This document shows positions 28,480 through 37,870 of a DNA stretch of 64,000 nucleotides, in pieces. How positions within the stretch are numbered: the stretch's first letter is position 1; every line of letters starts with the position of its first letter. The notes below the pieces were generated by a model. The model ran no database searches, was not told the origin of the DNA, and saw only the letters and a program-made list of their open reading frames with translations. A program made the translations under genes and the position numbers. This DNA comes from Bacteroidales bacterium (GTDB taxonomy: Bacteria; Bacteroidota; Bacteroidia; Bacteroidales; UBA932), in contig JAGBTG010000056.1 in NCBI GenBank assembly GCA_017631435.1, positions 62,001 through 126,000 on the forward strand, read 5' to 3'.

Positions 28480-29388
28480 ATGGCAAATTTATTAAAGTAT
28501 GTAGGTGTAGCCTTTAAAGGTGCATGTATGGGCGCTGCAGATGTGATTCCTGGTGTGAGCGGCGGAACAATCGCTTTCCTTATGGGTATTTATCAGGAGT
28601 TGTTGGATTCAATCAAGTCTGTAAACGGGGAGGCTTTCAAACTTCTTTTTAAAGGGAAGATTGCTGAGTTCTGGAAACATATTAACGGAAATTTCCTTGC
28701 AAGCCTGTTTGTGGGTATCCTTGTGAGTGTGTTCTCGCTAGCCCGTCTGATGAAATACCTTCTTGAGTTCCATCCGATTCCACTTTGGAGCTTTTTCTTT
28801 GGACTTATCCTTGCTTCGGCAATCTATATCCTTAAAGGATTGGACAAATGGAGTATTCAGAATATAGTATCATTGCTTATAGGCGTGGGCATTGCTGCAT
28901 TCATTTGCGTTGCCAGCCCTGCGCAGACTCCGGATGCACTTTGGTTCATTTTCTTGAGCGGTGCAATTGCAATTTGTGCAATGATTCTTCCAGGAATATC
29001 GGGAAGCTTCATTTTGTTGCTTCTTGGCAAATATGCATTTGTGATGACTGCCGTTACAGAGCTTAATATTCCTGTACTGGCTGTATTTGCAGTGGGTTGT
29101 GCTGTTGGTATTGTAAGCTTTTCACATTTCTTGAGCTGGTTGCTCAAGAAGTTCTATATGCTTACAATTGCCCTTTTGAGCGGTTTCATGTTGGGCTCGC
29201 TTCTCAAGGTGTGGCCATGGAAAGTTCCAGGTGCTTCCGAAGGTTTTGATTATCCTGCTCTTCCTGCGCAGTTTGAGCAGGTTACCGGACTTGAGTCACA
29301 GCTTGGCACTTCCATAGCATTTGCAGTCCTTGGACTTGCCATTGTACTTGTGATTGAGTTTGTAGCAGCTAAAGGGGAGAAGAAATAA
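28480..29388 (+). CDS. DUF368-family membrane protein (undecaprenyl-phosphate translocase type)
   Basis: A 302-residue polytopic membrane protein. The signature GAADVIPGVSGGTIAFLMGIYQ near the N-terminus and a second copy (AICAMILPGISGSFILLLLGKY) near residue 165 identify DUF368. Members of this family (PopT) have been linked to recycling undecaprenyl phosphate across the inner membrane for wall and surface-glycan synthesis. The ATG at 28480 is preferred over an upstream TTG. It follows the TPR gene by two bases. Confidence 0.87.
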   Translation: MANLLKYVGVAFKGACMGAADVIPGVSGGTIAFLMGIYQELLDSIKSVNGEAFKLLFKGKIAEFWKHINGNFLASLFVGILVSVFSLARLMKYLLEFHPIPLWSFFFGLILASAIYILKGLDKWSIQNIVSLLIGVGIAAFICVASPAQTPDALWFIFLSGAIAICAMILPGISGSFILLLLGKYAFVMTAVTELNIPVLAVFAVGCAVGIVSFSHFLSWLLKKFYMLTIALLSGFMLGSLLKVWPWKVPGASEGFDYPALPAQFEQVTGLESQLGTSIAFAVLGLAIVLVIEFVAAKGEKK

Positions 29389-29412
29389 TTTTCTTCCCGA
29401 CAGATACAGTCA

Positions 29413-30102
29413 ATGAAGATTTTGAAGAACATATTGGCGTCATTTGTCATTTCGTTTGCATGGATTAGTGCTGGTGCCCAGCCGCGCCTGATAGCATTGG
29501 AATATGATATTTATTTTAAGGAAGGCAAATATTCACTTACAGAAAACTGTCTGGTCAATCCGCAATTGTTTGCCTCCCTTAAGGATTCCATACCACAAAC
29601 ATTCAGAAAAGGATATTTCGTATACACTTTGAAACATCATGGTGTAATGGGAGTTGAATCACCCTGCGGTGATTACAGTGAGAACGATACAATTGCCAGA
29701 AAACGGGCAGAGTCAATGGCAGACTGGTTGAAAGCTCATACAATCCTTACAAAACCGCATATACAGTACAGAGGCAATGATTGGCTTCTTCTTCTGAGTC
29801 ATATAGGTGAGGAGTATGAAGATTTGCCACATAAGAATGAAGTTAAAGAGATTATCTACAATAATTTGCAAACATTGGAAGAATCTCCTGAAATCTCAGC
29901 CAAGTTGTTGGTACAGCTAAAAGAACTGCGTGGAGGAGAGTCCTACAAATATATTGAAGAGAATGTCTTCCCAAGAATGAGATACTGTAAGGTCTATGCA
30001 TACTATTACTCCCAACCAAAAGAGAAAAATGTATTCCCGATAAAACCTGTATTTTCTGCATTCCATTTGGAGTTGCCCATGAAGGTGGAAAAGATGAGAT
30101 GA
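29413..30102 (+). CDS. Exported protein resembling OmpA-like fimbria-associated domains
   Basis: A 229-residue protein with a signal peptide ending SAGAQ. The middle and end (RKRAESMADWLKAH..., GNDWLLLLSHIGEEYEDLPHKNEVKEII..., LKELRGGESYKYIEENVFPRMR) follow the pattern of the peptidoglycan-binding-like region of Bacteroidales DUF3868/OmpA-type outer-membrane proteins, by recollection. The N-terminal barrel or lipoprotein part of those proteins is missing, so it may be a short relative. Function unknown. It begins 24 bases after the DUF368 stop, with a TCCCGACAG word in the gap. Confidence 0.6.
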   Translation: MKILKNILASFVISFAWISAGAQPRLIALEYDIYFKEGKYSLTENCLVNPQLFASLKDSIPQTFRKGYFVYTLKHHGVMGVESPCGDYSENDTIARKRAESMADWLKAHTILTKPHIQYRGNDWLLLLSHIGEEYEDLPHKNEVKEIIYNNLQTLEESPEISAKLLVQLKELRGGESYKYIEENVFPRMRYCKVYAYYYSQPKEKNVFPIKPVFSAFHLELPMKVEKMR

Positions 30103-30109
30103 AAAATTA

Positions 30110-30144
30110 ACCCCCGTTGGAGCATTTCTTATTCCAGCGGGGGT
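30110..30144. terminator. Bidirectional terminator between convergent genes
   Basis: A 12-bp stem (ACCCCCGTTGGA with TCCAGCGGGGGT, one T-G pair) with an 11-base loop, between the plus-strand exported-protein gene and upp. Confidence 0.75.
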
Positions 30145-30149
30145 ATCTG

Positions 30150-30773
30150 TTATTTGGTTCCAAAAATTCTGTCACCGGCATCTCCAAGGCCTGGAAGGAT
30201 GTAGTTCTTCTCGTTGAGGCCTTCATCAAGTGATGCAAGGTAGATGTCTACATCGGGATGTTTCTCCTGTACGGCCTTCAATCCTTGGGGCGACGCTACA
30301 AGGCTCATCATTCTGATGGATGTGAAACCGTCATTCTTAAGTCGGGTAATTGCGTCAATTGCACTTCCACCGGTAGCCAGCATAGGGTCAGTTACAATTA
30401 CAAGACGGTCTTTTGTCTTTGGCATCTTGTAGTAGTAGAAAACAGGAAGGCAGGTCTCTTCATCCCTGTACATTCCTATATGACCTACGCGTGCAGACGG
30501 GATAAGGGTTGTAAGTCCTTCTACCATACCAAGTCCTGCTCGCAAGATTGGGGCAATCACAACTTTTTTCCCCTCTATTTTTGGAGCATTCATTTTCATC
30601 AGAGGTGTCTCTATCTCTTCATATGTCAAAGGGAAATCTTTAGTGATCTCGTAGCCCATAAGCATAGAAATCTCCTTAAGAAGTTCTCTGAACTTTATTG
30701 TTGAAGTCTCCTTGTTTCTCATGATGCTCAGCTTGTGCTGCACAAGCGGATGGTCTATAATGTGTACTGCCAT
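30150..30773 (-). CDS. upp: Uracil phosphoribosyltransferase
   Basis: Converts uracil and PRPP to UMP in pyrimidine salvage. The 207 residues carry the PRPP-binding loop [14 protein letters not shown] (about residue 123) and the uracil-binding C-terminal loop near [15 protein letters not shown]. Length matches the family. It is divergent from a uracil permease gene, which fits a joint salvage function. A -7 box and a 6-bp inverted repeat (GTTCTG/CAGAAC, 30792-30807) lie in the shared intergenic region. Confidence 0.95.
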   Translation of the reverse strand: MAVHIIDHPLVQHKLSIMRNKETSTIKFRELLKEISMLMGYEITKDFPLTYEEIETPLMKMNAPKIEGKKVVIAPILRAGLGMVEGLTTLIPSARVGHIGMYRDEETCLPVFYYYKMPKTKDRLVIVTDPMLATGGSAIDAITRLKNDGFTSIRMMSLVASPQGLKAVQEKHPDVDIYLASLDEGLNEKNYILPGLGDAGDRIFGTK

Positions 30774-30791
30774 GATGAAAGTGAAATTTTA

Positions 30792-30846
30792 GTTCTGTTT
30801 GCAGAACAAATTTAGCAATGATTTGTAATATTTATGGTTAAATTTG
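30792..30846. promoter_or_regulatory. Divergent promoters and possible operator of upp and uracil permease
   Basis: Minus strand: TAAATTTG followed by T at 30814-30807 for upp. Plus strand: TAAATTTG followed by C at 30839-30846 for the permease. The upp side is overlapped by an inverted repeat GTTCTG-TTTG-CAGAAC at 30792-30807, a possible regulator-binding site. The operator is inference from symmetry and position. Confidence 0.45.
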
Positions 30847-30869
30847 CAAAAACCACATGCAAATTTTTT

Positions 30870-32060
30870 ATGAGTAAACTTAATCCAGTCCAAAAGACTG
30901 TTGTTGGTGCACAGTTTCTCTTTGTGGCCTTTGGTGCAACAGTCCTTGTACCGCTACTGGTAGGTCTTGATCCCTCTGTAGCCCTGTTTACTGCAGGTTT
31001 GGGTACCCTTATTTTCCACGCTGTAACCAAAGGAAAAGTTCCGATTTTCCTTGGCAGCAGTTTTGCTTTCATTGCACCAATCATTAAGGCAACAGAGTTG
31101 TATGGCCTTCCGGGTACATTGTGCGGACTTGTTGCCGTTGGCGCAGTCTACGGAATTATGAGTGCATTGGTCCGCCTCAGAGGCATAGGCTTTGTTACCA
31201 GACTTTTCCCTCCAATAGTGGTTGGTCCCGTAATCATGCTTATAGGCCTTTCATTGGCCGGTACAGGTGTTGATATGGCAAAAGGGAATTGGTTGCTTGC
31301 AATTGTAGCATTGCTCACAACTGTGGCGGTTAACCTGTTTGCAAAAGGACTTCTTAAGCTCATACCAATTTTTGCCGGTATAGTGGTTGGATATATTGTA
31401 GCGGCAGTTACAGGAAATGTAGATTTCAAGCCTGTACTGGATGCCCCATGGTTTGCCTTGCCTGCATTTGTAAGGCCGGAGTTCTGTTGGGAGGCAATAG
31501 TATTTATGATCCCTGTGGCAATAGCGCCGGTAATTGAGCATATTGGAGATGTTTATGCCATCAATGAGGTGACCGGAAACGATTATGTGAAAGATCCGGG
31601 TCTCCACCGTACTATGCTGGGCGACGGTCTGGCATGTGTGGCTGCATCCCTTATAGGCGGACCTCCTGTTACAACCTATTCAGAGGTTACAGGTGCCGTT
31701 TCACTTACAAAGATTTCAGATCCTTCGGTGTTGAGGATTGCCGGTGTGTTTGGAATCTTGTTTTCAATTGTCGGGAAGATGAGTGCTTTGCTAAAGACCA
31801 TTCCAAGTGCTGTTCTTGGAGGAATTATGCTGTTGCTGTTCGGTACAATTGCTTCTGTGGGTATAAATACCCTTGTGAAGAACAAGGTTGATATGGGAAA
31901 TACCAGAAACCTGGTTATCTCTTCACTTATTCTTACCCTTGGAATTGGCGGTGCCGAGATGCATATTGGTCCTGTTACTTTTGGCGGTATTGGCCTTGCA
32001 GCCTTGGTTGGAGTGATCCTCAATCTTGTCATTCCTGGCAAAGAGCCTGTGAAAGACTAG
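30870..32060 (+). CDS. uraA: Uracil/xanthine permease, NCS2 family
   Basis: A 396-residue inner-membrane nucleobase-proton symporter of the UraA type. Signatures are GAQFLFVAFGATVLVPLL at the N-terminus, MIPVAIAPVIEHIGDVYAIN (about residue 226) and the GGPPVTTYSEVTGAV loop (about 272). The start at 30870 (MSKLNPVQ) is preferred because the longer reading would overlap the promoter box at 30839-30846. Its partner upp lies on the other side of the divergent promoter. The stop codon overlaps that of the radical SAM gene on the opposite strand (shared CTAG). Confidence 0.92.
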   Translation: MSKLNPVQKTVVGAQFLFVAFGATVLVPLLVGLDPSVALFTAGLGTLIFHAVTKGKVPIFLGSSFAFIAPIIKATELYGLPGTLCGLVAVGAVYGIMSALVRLRGIGFVTRLFPPIVVGPVIMLIGLSLAGTGVDMAKGNWLLAIVALLTTVAVNLFAKGLLKLIPIFAGIVVGYIVAAVTGNVDFKPVLDAPWFALPAFVRPEFCWEAIVFMIPVAIAPVIEHIGDVYAINEVTGNDYVKDPGLHRTMLGDGLACVAASLIGGPPVTTYSEVTGAVSLTKISDPSVLRIAGVFGILFSIVGKMSALLKTIPSAVLGGIMLLLFGTIASVGINTLVKNKVDMGNTRNLVISSLILTLGIGGAEMHIGPVTFGGIGLAALVGVILNLVIPGKEPVKD

Positions 32061-32758
32061 TCTCCCACACCAAAATCTGTATTGTGCAGGAGAATGTCCA
32101 CTCTTGGATTGTCTTTATACAGAGGGTAAATTTTATCAGCAAATATCTGGCGCACCTCTTCATCCGGTTGGAGAGGTGCGTTGTTTTCTACCATAATGTT
32201 CACGCAGATCCTCCCAAAATGTTTCAGGCCTGTTTCAATATCCTCCATCATACTTTCATAGGACTGTCCGGGCAGGCCAAAAAGGAGGCAGCACTCGTTG
32301 AACCCCTGGGCAATCTTTGCAGGATCGCTTTCCTTAATGCCCTTTTTCATTATCTCTTCCCGATAGGTTGCATTGAATGTTTCCACCCCAATCTTCATCT
32401 TTACCTGTGTTCCCACCTGAGCAAAGGATTCCCTTAGGGCAGGGATGAACCTGCGGTAGAGCCAGTGGCACTCAAAGTGTACAGTGGCAATGTCCTTGGC
32501 CTTGCAAGTGGCAATAATGGCCTTCATAGTGCTTGAATCCAGTTCACAGAAAGAACCGGAATTGACCACCTCCAATGTTCCGTATTTGCCGGTAACCTGG
32601 TTCAAGGCTTCAGTATTTATTTTAAGGTTGGCATGCTCATCGCAAGATGCATCCTGGTGATAATCGCAGAAAGCACATCTGCGGTAACGGCATCCCTGCC
32701 CCCTGAGCAGCACAATCTCGCGGGGATTCTTTTCTGTTATAACCGAATATCTCTGCAT
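32057..32758 (-). CDS. Radical SAM protein of unknown substrate
   Basis: A 233-residue protein with an iron-sulfur cysteine cluster near residues 23-31 in GCRYRRCAFCDYH. The spacing is Cys-X4-Cys-X2-Cys, not the usual CX3CX2C. An Elp3-like radical SAM core follows (HFECHWLYRRFIPALRE, MKIGVETFNATYREEIMKKG, LFGLPGQSYESMMEDI). It is shorter than typical radical SAM enzymes and has no auxiliary domain. It starts 1 base after the queuosine-precursor transporter gene, so a link to queuosine or deazapurine metabolism is possible, but it is not QueE-like in its cluster motif. Confidence 0.75.
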   Translation of the reverse strand: MQRYSVITEKNPREIVLLRGQGCRYRRCAFCDYHQDASCDEHANLKINTEALNQVTGKYGTLEVVNSGSFCELDSSTMKAIIATCKAKDIATVHFECHWLYRRFIPALRESFAQVGTQVKMKIGVETFNATYREEIMKKGIKESDPAKIAQGFNECCLLFGLPGQSYESMMEDIETGLKHFGRICVNIMVENNAPLQPDEEVRQIFADKIYPLYKDNPRVDILLHNTDFGVGD

Positions 32759-32759
32759 G

Positions 32760-33428
32760 CTAGAACCTTTTCTTCTTCATGTACAATATTGCAGCGTAAG
32801 CCAGCGGTGTTCCAAATATGGCCTCAATTGCAAGTTTCATGATGTATTGCGAAACAATCATTAGAATGATGTCTCTTGTGGTAACTACACCCAGGAATGC
32901 AATAAGTACAAACGGTACAGTATCAAAAATATAACCTATGATTGAACTTCCAATTGTACGCACCCAAAGGCGTTTTCCTTTGGTCTTGCTTTTGATTTTG
33001 TCCATAAGCCAGGCATTTGAAATCTCGCCAAGGAGGAATCCTGTAAGCGATCCCAGTACAATTCTTGGCACATAATTGAATACGGTATCATAAGCCTGCG
33101 CTGTAGTATCCAGGTAATCAGGTGAAGGGAGCCATACTCCAACCTGTGTGCACAATACCACAAACACATTGCACAGGAATGCCAGAATGATTGTCTTCTT
33201 GGCTATTTTGTATCCCCACATCTCAGTGAGGACATCTCCCAACATATATGCAAGCGGGAAGGTGATTGTGCCGGCATCAAAATAAAACAGATTGAAAAAT
33301 CCTATGACCTTTACAGCCATAAGGTTTGATACGATGTAGCACAGAATGAAAAGTACAGTAACGATAACATACGGCGACAATTTGCCGTCTGTCCGGTTTT
33401 TGAAAGGGTTTTCCGATACCTTGTCCAT
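32760..33428 (-). CDS. yhhQ: Queuosine-precursor transporter, VUT/YhhQ family
   Basis: A 222-residue inner-membrane protein with about six helices. The motifs (ISNLMAVKVI-like start of helix 1, FPLAYMLGDVLTEMWGYK, and the region FLLGEISNAWLMDKIK) place it in the YhhQ/QPTR family that imports 7-deazaguanine precursors such as preQ0/preQ1 for tRNA queuosine. The ATG at 33428 (MDKVSENP) is chosen over the longer reading. It leads a two-gene unit with the radical SAM gene and is divergent from the M1 peptidase gene. I saw no preQ1 riboswitch in the 100-base upstream gap. Confidence 0.87.
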   Translation of the reverse strand: MDKVSENPFKNRTDGKLSPYVIVTVLFILCYIVSNLMAVKVIGFFNLFYFDAGTITFPLAYMLGDVLTEMWGYKIAKKTIILAFLCNVFVVLCTQVGVWLPSPDYLDTTAQAYDTVFNYVPRIVLGSLTGFLLGEISNAWLMDKIKSKTKGKRLWVRTIGSSIIGYIFDTVPFVLIAFLGVVTTRDIILMIVSQYIMKLAIEAIFGTPLAYAAILYMKKKRF

Positions 33429-33496
33429 AATTTCAAATTTTAATTGTGCGAAAGTAATTGATTTGTGCGGAAGATGCAAATTCCCATTCAATCAAT

Positions 33497-33504
33497 TATA
33501 TTTG
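33497..33504 (+). promoter_or_regulatory. -7 promoter element of the M1 peptidase gene
   Basis: TATATTTG followed by T matches TAnnTTTGY and lies 24 bases before the ATG at 33529. Confidence 0.5.
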
Positions 33505-33528
33505 TATACAGTTATAGACGTCACTGGA

Positions 33529-36081
33529 ATGAAACATCTTTTTTATTTGACAATAGTCATGTTGGCTGCAATAGCCTGTACTACCCGGTTACAAACCGGA
33601 ATGTATGAACCTGGCGTTTCCCACGAACTTGCACAGTATCGTAAGGAGCATATAAGCAACCTGGAATACACATTGCATTTCAGTATCCCTGAAAGGAAGG
33701 ATACTCCTGTAGAAGGAAAAATAAGGATAGGTTTCACTTTGGAGCAGCCACAGGAGACAATAATTGATTTCCGCAAGACAGAGAATGTACATAGTGTAGT
33801 GGCCAATGGCGCACATTTGCAATATGAACTCAAAAATGAGCACATCATCCTCCCTGCCTCAGCCACGGAGAAGGGGACAAATGAGGTGGAGATTGTATTT
33901 ACCCCAGAGGACCAGTCACTCAACCGCAACGAAGAGTTTCTATATACCCTTCTTGTTCCCGACAGGGCCAGGACACTCTTCCCTTGTTTCGACCAGCCGG
34001 ATCTGAAAGCTTCTTTCAACCTGTCGCTCCAGATACCTGCAGAGTGGGTGGCAGTTTCCAACTCGCCGCAGCGGTCAGCGCGGCTGCAGCACCCTGAACA
34101 AACCACAAAGCTCATAAACTTCAACCCAACAGAACCCCTGAGCACATACCTTTTCTCATTTGTGGCAGGAAAGTTCACAAAAGAGACATATACCGGCAAC
34201 GGACACACTTTTGCCGCATACCATAGGGAGACAGAGCCATATAAAGTGGCACAGCTCCCAACTATCTTCAAGCAGGTGGTAATGTCGCTGGATTGGATGG
34301 AGGATTACACAGGGGTGCCGTATCCGTTTGCAAAATATGATTTCATCATCCTGCCGGGCTTCCAGTATGGAGGCATGGAGCACACCGGGGCAACATTGTA
34401 CAATGATACCCGGATGTTCCTTTCAAAGAATCCTACTCCCGACGAAGAACTCCGCCGTGCGGCTCTCATAGCCCACGAAACAGCCCACATGTGGTTTGGG
34501 GACTTTGTAACAATGAAATGGTTTGATGACGTATGGACCAAAGAGGTATTTGCCAGCTACTTTGGCCAGAAGATAACAGAACCAATGTTCCCGGAGATCA
34601 ACCATCAGCTGAACTGGCTCAAGAGCATTACAACATCAGCGTTGGGGGAAGACCGCACACTTGGTGGAACAGCAATCAAACAGCCGCTTGAAAACCTCAG
34701 TAGCGCCGGACTTGTATACAACAACATCATATACAACAAGGCTCCCGTAATGCTCAAGAAACTGGTGGAGATAATGGGAGAGGAGGCTTTCAGGGCAGGA
34801 ATCCACGATTATCTTGTTGCATATTCTTACGGCAATGCCACTTGGGATGATCTTGTGAAAATACTTGACAGCAAGACAGGTGCAGATCTTGTATCCTTCA
34901 GCGATGTATGGGTGAACAGCAACGGTATGCCGTGGCTCACTTTCTCATTGGAAAATGATACACTTGCCGTCTCCCAATCTGATCCATATGGCAGGGGGCT
35001 TTTATGGCCACAAAGTTTCAAAGTTGCTCTAAAGGAATTTGACCTCTCTCCATTCAAGAGTGAAGAAAAAGTGGTTGAGGTTGTGATGGACAGGGAGACT
35101 GTAAAAATACCTGTCGGGAAGAACAGTTCCCTAAATGCCCTTAACTGTGATGGCAGGGGGTATGGATATTTTCGCTATGATGATCCTCGTGAATTGGAAT
35201 TTGCTTTGGATTTATGGTATACAAATGAAGATGAGGTGTCTGTGCAGTCACAGCTGATGAACCTGTATGAAGCTTTCCAGCATGGGGAACTGCCGGCAGA
35301 GACATTATTGGAAAGACTGATGTGTCCATTGGCAGATTACAATGAACCTTATTGTAAAGCATTACAAAATCCTTTGATAGCCTCAACGGTATGTAATTAT
35401 ATATCAGTCCTTTTGCCCGAAGCTAAAAACAGTGTGCTTGAAAGGGGGCTTTTATTGATGTCGCAAGACCATCCTATTGCTTCCTACAGGCTGCCGTTGC
35501 TCAGAGCCCTAATCTCCAATGCATCTGATTCACTTGTATGGAAAGAATTGCATTCCATCTGGAGTGAAGCCTCGCATCCTCTTCTTTCGGAGAATGACTA
35601 CATGACTCTGGCGTGGGAACTGGCTATCCGCAACCCGCATCTGCAACAGGAGATAATCGCCACCCAAAGTGCCCGTATCCTTAATCCCGACAGAAAACGT
35701 CAGTTTGAGTTCATTGCCAGGGCCACCACTCCGGATGTGGCAGCGCAGGAAGAGCTTTTCAGGTCATTGTTGCAGGCTGAAAACAGGAGAGTGGAGCCAT
35801 GGGCATTGAAAACTTTGTCTTACCTGTGCCATCCTTTGCGGGAGGAGCAGGCTGTAAAATACATCCGTCCGGCTTTGGATTCATTGCCGTACATCCAACG
35901 GACCAGCGACATCTTCTTCCCCATGAACTGGACCCGTACCCTGCTCGGCAGATTCCGCTCACCTGATGCACTTGAGGAAGTTGAGAAATTCCTTGCAGAT
36001 AACCCGGATTTTCCGCCACTGCTCAAGAGCAAGGTCCTTCAGGCATCCTGGAGCCTGCAGAGGAGGAATAAAGCCAATTAA
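33529..36081 (+). CDS. M1-family zinc aminopeptidase lipoprotein
   Basis: An 850-residue exported lipoprotein with lipobox LAAIAC near residue 17. The M1 catalytic core shows the amino-terminal recognition motif GGMEHTGA (about 281) and the zinc site HETAHMWFGD followed by Glu 18 residues later (about 314-336). The C-terminal half is helical, as in larger M1 enzymes. It removes N-terminal residues from peptides, probably at the envelope. The start follows a -7 box; the in-frame start at 33346 lies inside the divergent neighbour. Three TCCCGACAG words occur inside this gene (33957, 35111, 35685). Confidence 0.92.
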   Translation: MKHLFYLTIVMLAAIACTTRLQTGMYEPGVSHELAQYRKEHISNLEYTLHFSIPERKDTPVEGKIRIGFTLEQPQETIIDFRKTENVHSVVANGAHLQYELKNEHIILPASATEKGTNEVEIVFTPEDQSLNRNEEFLYTLLVPDRARTLFPCFDQPDLKASFNLSLQIPAEWVAVSNSPQRSARLQHPEQTTKLINFNPTEPLSTYLFSFVAGKFTKETYTGNGHTFAAYHRETEPYKVAQLPTIFKQVVMSLDWMEDYTGVPYPFAKYDFIILPGFQYGGMEHTGATLYNDTRMFLSKNPTPDEELRRAALIAHETAHMWFGDFVTMKWFDDVWTKEVFASYFGQKITEPMFPEINHQLNWLKSITTSALGEDRTLGGTAIKQPLENLSSAGLVYNNIIYNKAPVMLKKLVEIMGEEAFRAGIHDYLVAYSYGNATWDDLVKILDSKTGADLVSFSDVWVNSNGMPWLTFSLENDTLAVSQSDPYGRGLLWPQSFKVALKEFDLSPFKSEEKVVEVVMDRETVKIPVGKNSSLNALNCDGRGYGYFRYDDPRELEFALDLWYTNEDEVSVQSQLMNLYEAFQHGELPAETLLERLMCPLADYNEPYCKALQNPLIASTVCNYISVLLPEAKNSVLERGLLLMSQDHPIASYRLPLLRALISNASDSLVWKELHSIWSEASHPLLSENDYMTLAWELAIRNPHLQQEIIATQSARILNPDRKRQFEFIARATTPDVAAQEELFRSLLQAENRRVEPWALKTLSYLCHPLREEQAVKYIRPALDSLPYIQRTSDIFFPMNWTRTLLGRFRSPDALEEVEKFLADNPDFPPLLKSKVLQASWSLQRRNKAN

Positions 36082-36086
36082 AGTTA

Positions 36087-36120
36087 AAAATCCCTGTCAG
36101 ATGCTTCTGGCAGGGATTTT
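36087..36120. terminator. Bidirectional terminator between M1 peptidase and ABC-F genes
   Basis: A 14-bp stem (AAAATCCCTG...CAGGGATTTT with one wobble) and a 6-base loop between convergent genes, with flanking A and T tracts on both strands. Confidence 0.85.
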
Positions 36121-36121
36121 C

Positions 36122-37759
36122 TTAATTCTTTCTCTCAATCTCGCGGAGGTTCTCCATTTTCTTCTTCTCAAGGAAATCGTAGACGCCGCCGAGGTGCTCA
36201 ATTACACGCTTGTTTGAGAATTCGTATACCTTGCTCACCAGGCCGTCGAGGAAGTCACGGTCGTGGGACACTACAATGAGGGTGCCGTCGAAGTTCTTCA
36301 GTGCCTCCTTCAGGATGTCCTTGGTTTTCAGGTCAAGGTGGTTGGTTGGCTCGTCGAGAATAAGCATGTTCACAGGCTCAAGAAGGAGTTTGATCATGGC
36401 CAGTCTGGTCCTTTCTCCTCCCGACAGAACTTTTACCATTTTCTCAGAGTCATCCTTGCCGAACATGAATGCTCCCAGGATGTCCCTCAACTTGGTGCGG
36501 ATATCGCCCACTGCAACATCGTCAACTGTCTTGAATACAGTCTTTTCCTCGTCGAGAAGAGATGCCTCATTCTGTGCAAAATAACCTATCTTAAGGTTGT
36601 GGCCAAGTGCCAGTTCACCGGTGAAATCTATCTGTCCCATAATGGCTTTCACCATGGTTGACTTACCCTCGCCGTTTTTGCCCACAAAGGCAACCTTGTC
36701 ACCGCGTTCAATGGTAATTGAGGCGTTGTTGAATACCTGGTGATTGCCGTAGGCCTTGCCCAAGCCGTTGGTTACCACCGGATAAGAGCCTGAGCGTGGG
36801 GCAGGGGGGAACCTCAGGTTCAATGCGCTTCTGTCCTCCGGATCCACCTCCAGGATCTCAAGTTTCTCCAGCATCCTTACGCGCGACTGCACCTGGTTGG
36901 TCTTTGAGTAAGTTCCCTTGAACCTCTCAATGAACTCCTTGGTCTCGGCAATCATCTTCTGCTGGTTGTCGTAAGCAGCCTGTTGCTGCTGGCGGCGCTC
37001 AGCCCTCAGTTCAAGATATTTTGAATAGTTGACCTTGTAATCATAGATCTTGCCCATTGTAATCTCAATGGTTCTGGTGGTGATATGGTCTACAAACGCT
37101 TTGTCGTGGGAGATAACCATTACTGAGTTGGCGCTGTTGATGATAAAATCCTCAAGCCACTCAATAGACTCAATATCAAGGTGGTTGGTAGGCTCATCCA
37201 ACAAAAGGAGGGTAGGTTTCTGCAACAGGATTTTTGCCAGCTCAATTCGCATTCTCCAGCCTCCGGAGAACTCTGATGTCTGCCTCTGCAAATCGCTTCG
37301 CACAAATCCAAGTCCCATTAGGGTGCGCTCCACATCTTCCTGATAGTTGGTAAGGTCTATCCTGTAGAATTTCTCAGAAAGGGCAGTAACCTTTTCAATG
37401 AGCCCCATATACTCGTCACTGTCATAATCTGTACGCACGGTAAGCTCATTGTTGATGCTCTCAATCTCCCTCTCAATCTCAAACAGATGCTTAAATGCCA
37501 GGCACGCCTCCTCAAACACGGTACGGCCGTTCTCCACCATCAGGTGCTGCGGAAGATAACCGATCTTGCCTCCGTCGGTAACAGTAACCTTGCCTCGGTT
37601 AGGGGTCTTCACACCTGCCAGAATCTTTAGCATGGTAGATTTGCCCGCGCCGTTCTTGCCCATAAGTGCAATGCGGTCCTTGTCATTTATAACAAATGAA
37701 ATGTCCTTGAAAAGCGTTGTGCCGCTGAATTCTACTGTTAGTCCGTCTACTGAAACCAT
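36122..37759 (-). CDS. ABC-F family ATPase
   Basis: A 545-residue soluble protein with two ABC ATPase domains and no membrane segments. Walker A motifs are GKNGAGKST (about residue 35) and GKNGEGKST (about 362). The signatures are SGGWRMR and LSGGERTR, and the two Walker B motifs are LLLLDEPTNHLD and MLILDEPTNHLD. The helical linker between them (about 245-320) is the arm that contacts tRNA on the ribosome in ABC-F proteins. Most members ease ribosome stalling; some give antibiotic protection, but the general housekeeping type is more likely here. A perfect -7 box lies 20 bases upstream of the ATG. Confidence 0.92.
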   Translation of the reverse strand: MVSVDGLTVEFSGTTLFKDISFVINDKDRIALMGKNGAGKSTMLKILAGVKTPNRGKVTVTDGGKIGYLPQHLMVENGRTVFEEACLAFKHLFEIEREIESINNELTVRTDYDSDEYMGLIEKVTALSEKFYRIDLTNYQEDVERTLMGLGFVRSDLQRQTSEFSGGWRMRIELAKILLQKPTLLLLDEPTNHLDIESIEWLEDFIINSANSVMVISHDKAFVDHITTRTIEITMGKIYDYKVNYSKYLELRAERRQQQQAAYDNQQKMIAETKEFIERFKGTYSKTNQVQSRVRMLEKLEILEVDPEDRSALNLRFPPAPRSGSYPVVTNGLGKAYGNHQVFNNASITIERGDKVAFVGKNGEGKSTMVKAIMGQIDFTGELALGHNLKIGYFAQNEASLLDEEKTVFKTVDDVAVGDIRTKLRDILGAFMFGKDDSEKMVKVLSGGERTRLAMIKLLLEPVNMLILDEPTNHLDLKTKDILKEALKNFDGTLIVVSHDRDFLDGLVSKVYEFSNKRVIEHLGGVYDFLEKKKMENLREIERKN

Positions 37760-37779
37760 CTTTTTTTAATTTGAGGCCA

Positions 37780-37787
37780 CAAAGATA
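37780..37787 (-). promoter_or_regulatory. -7 promoter element of the ABC-F gene
   Basis: TATCTTTG followed by T on the minus strand is a perfect TAnnTTTGY match, 20 bases before the start codon. Confidence 0.55.
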
Positions 37788-37811
37788 ATACACTGCACGT
37801 GTATTGACAAG

Positions 37812-37846
37812 AGCGGGCCCTGTAGTACCATTCTACGGGGCCCGCT
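37812..37846 (-). terminator. GC-rich hairpin after the porin gene
   Basis: A 14-bp stem (AGCGGGCCC plus five more pairs) with a 7-base loop, 24 bases after the porin stop. No T run follows, so termination may be weak or rho-assisted. Confidence 0.6.
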
Positions 37847-37870
37847 GCTAAACTACCTGTAAAATACTTC

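Noticed and set aside
36087-36120. Treating the hairpin CCCTGTCAG...CTGGCAGGG as another copy of the TCCCGACAG word pair
   Set aside because: The sequence differs at several positions, and a plain bidirectional terminator explains it.
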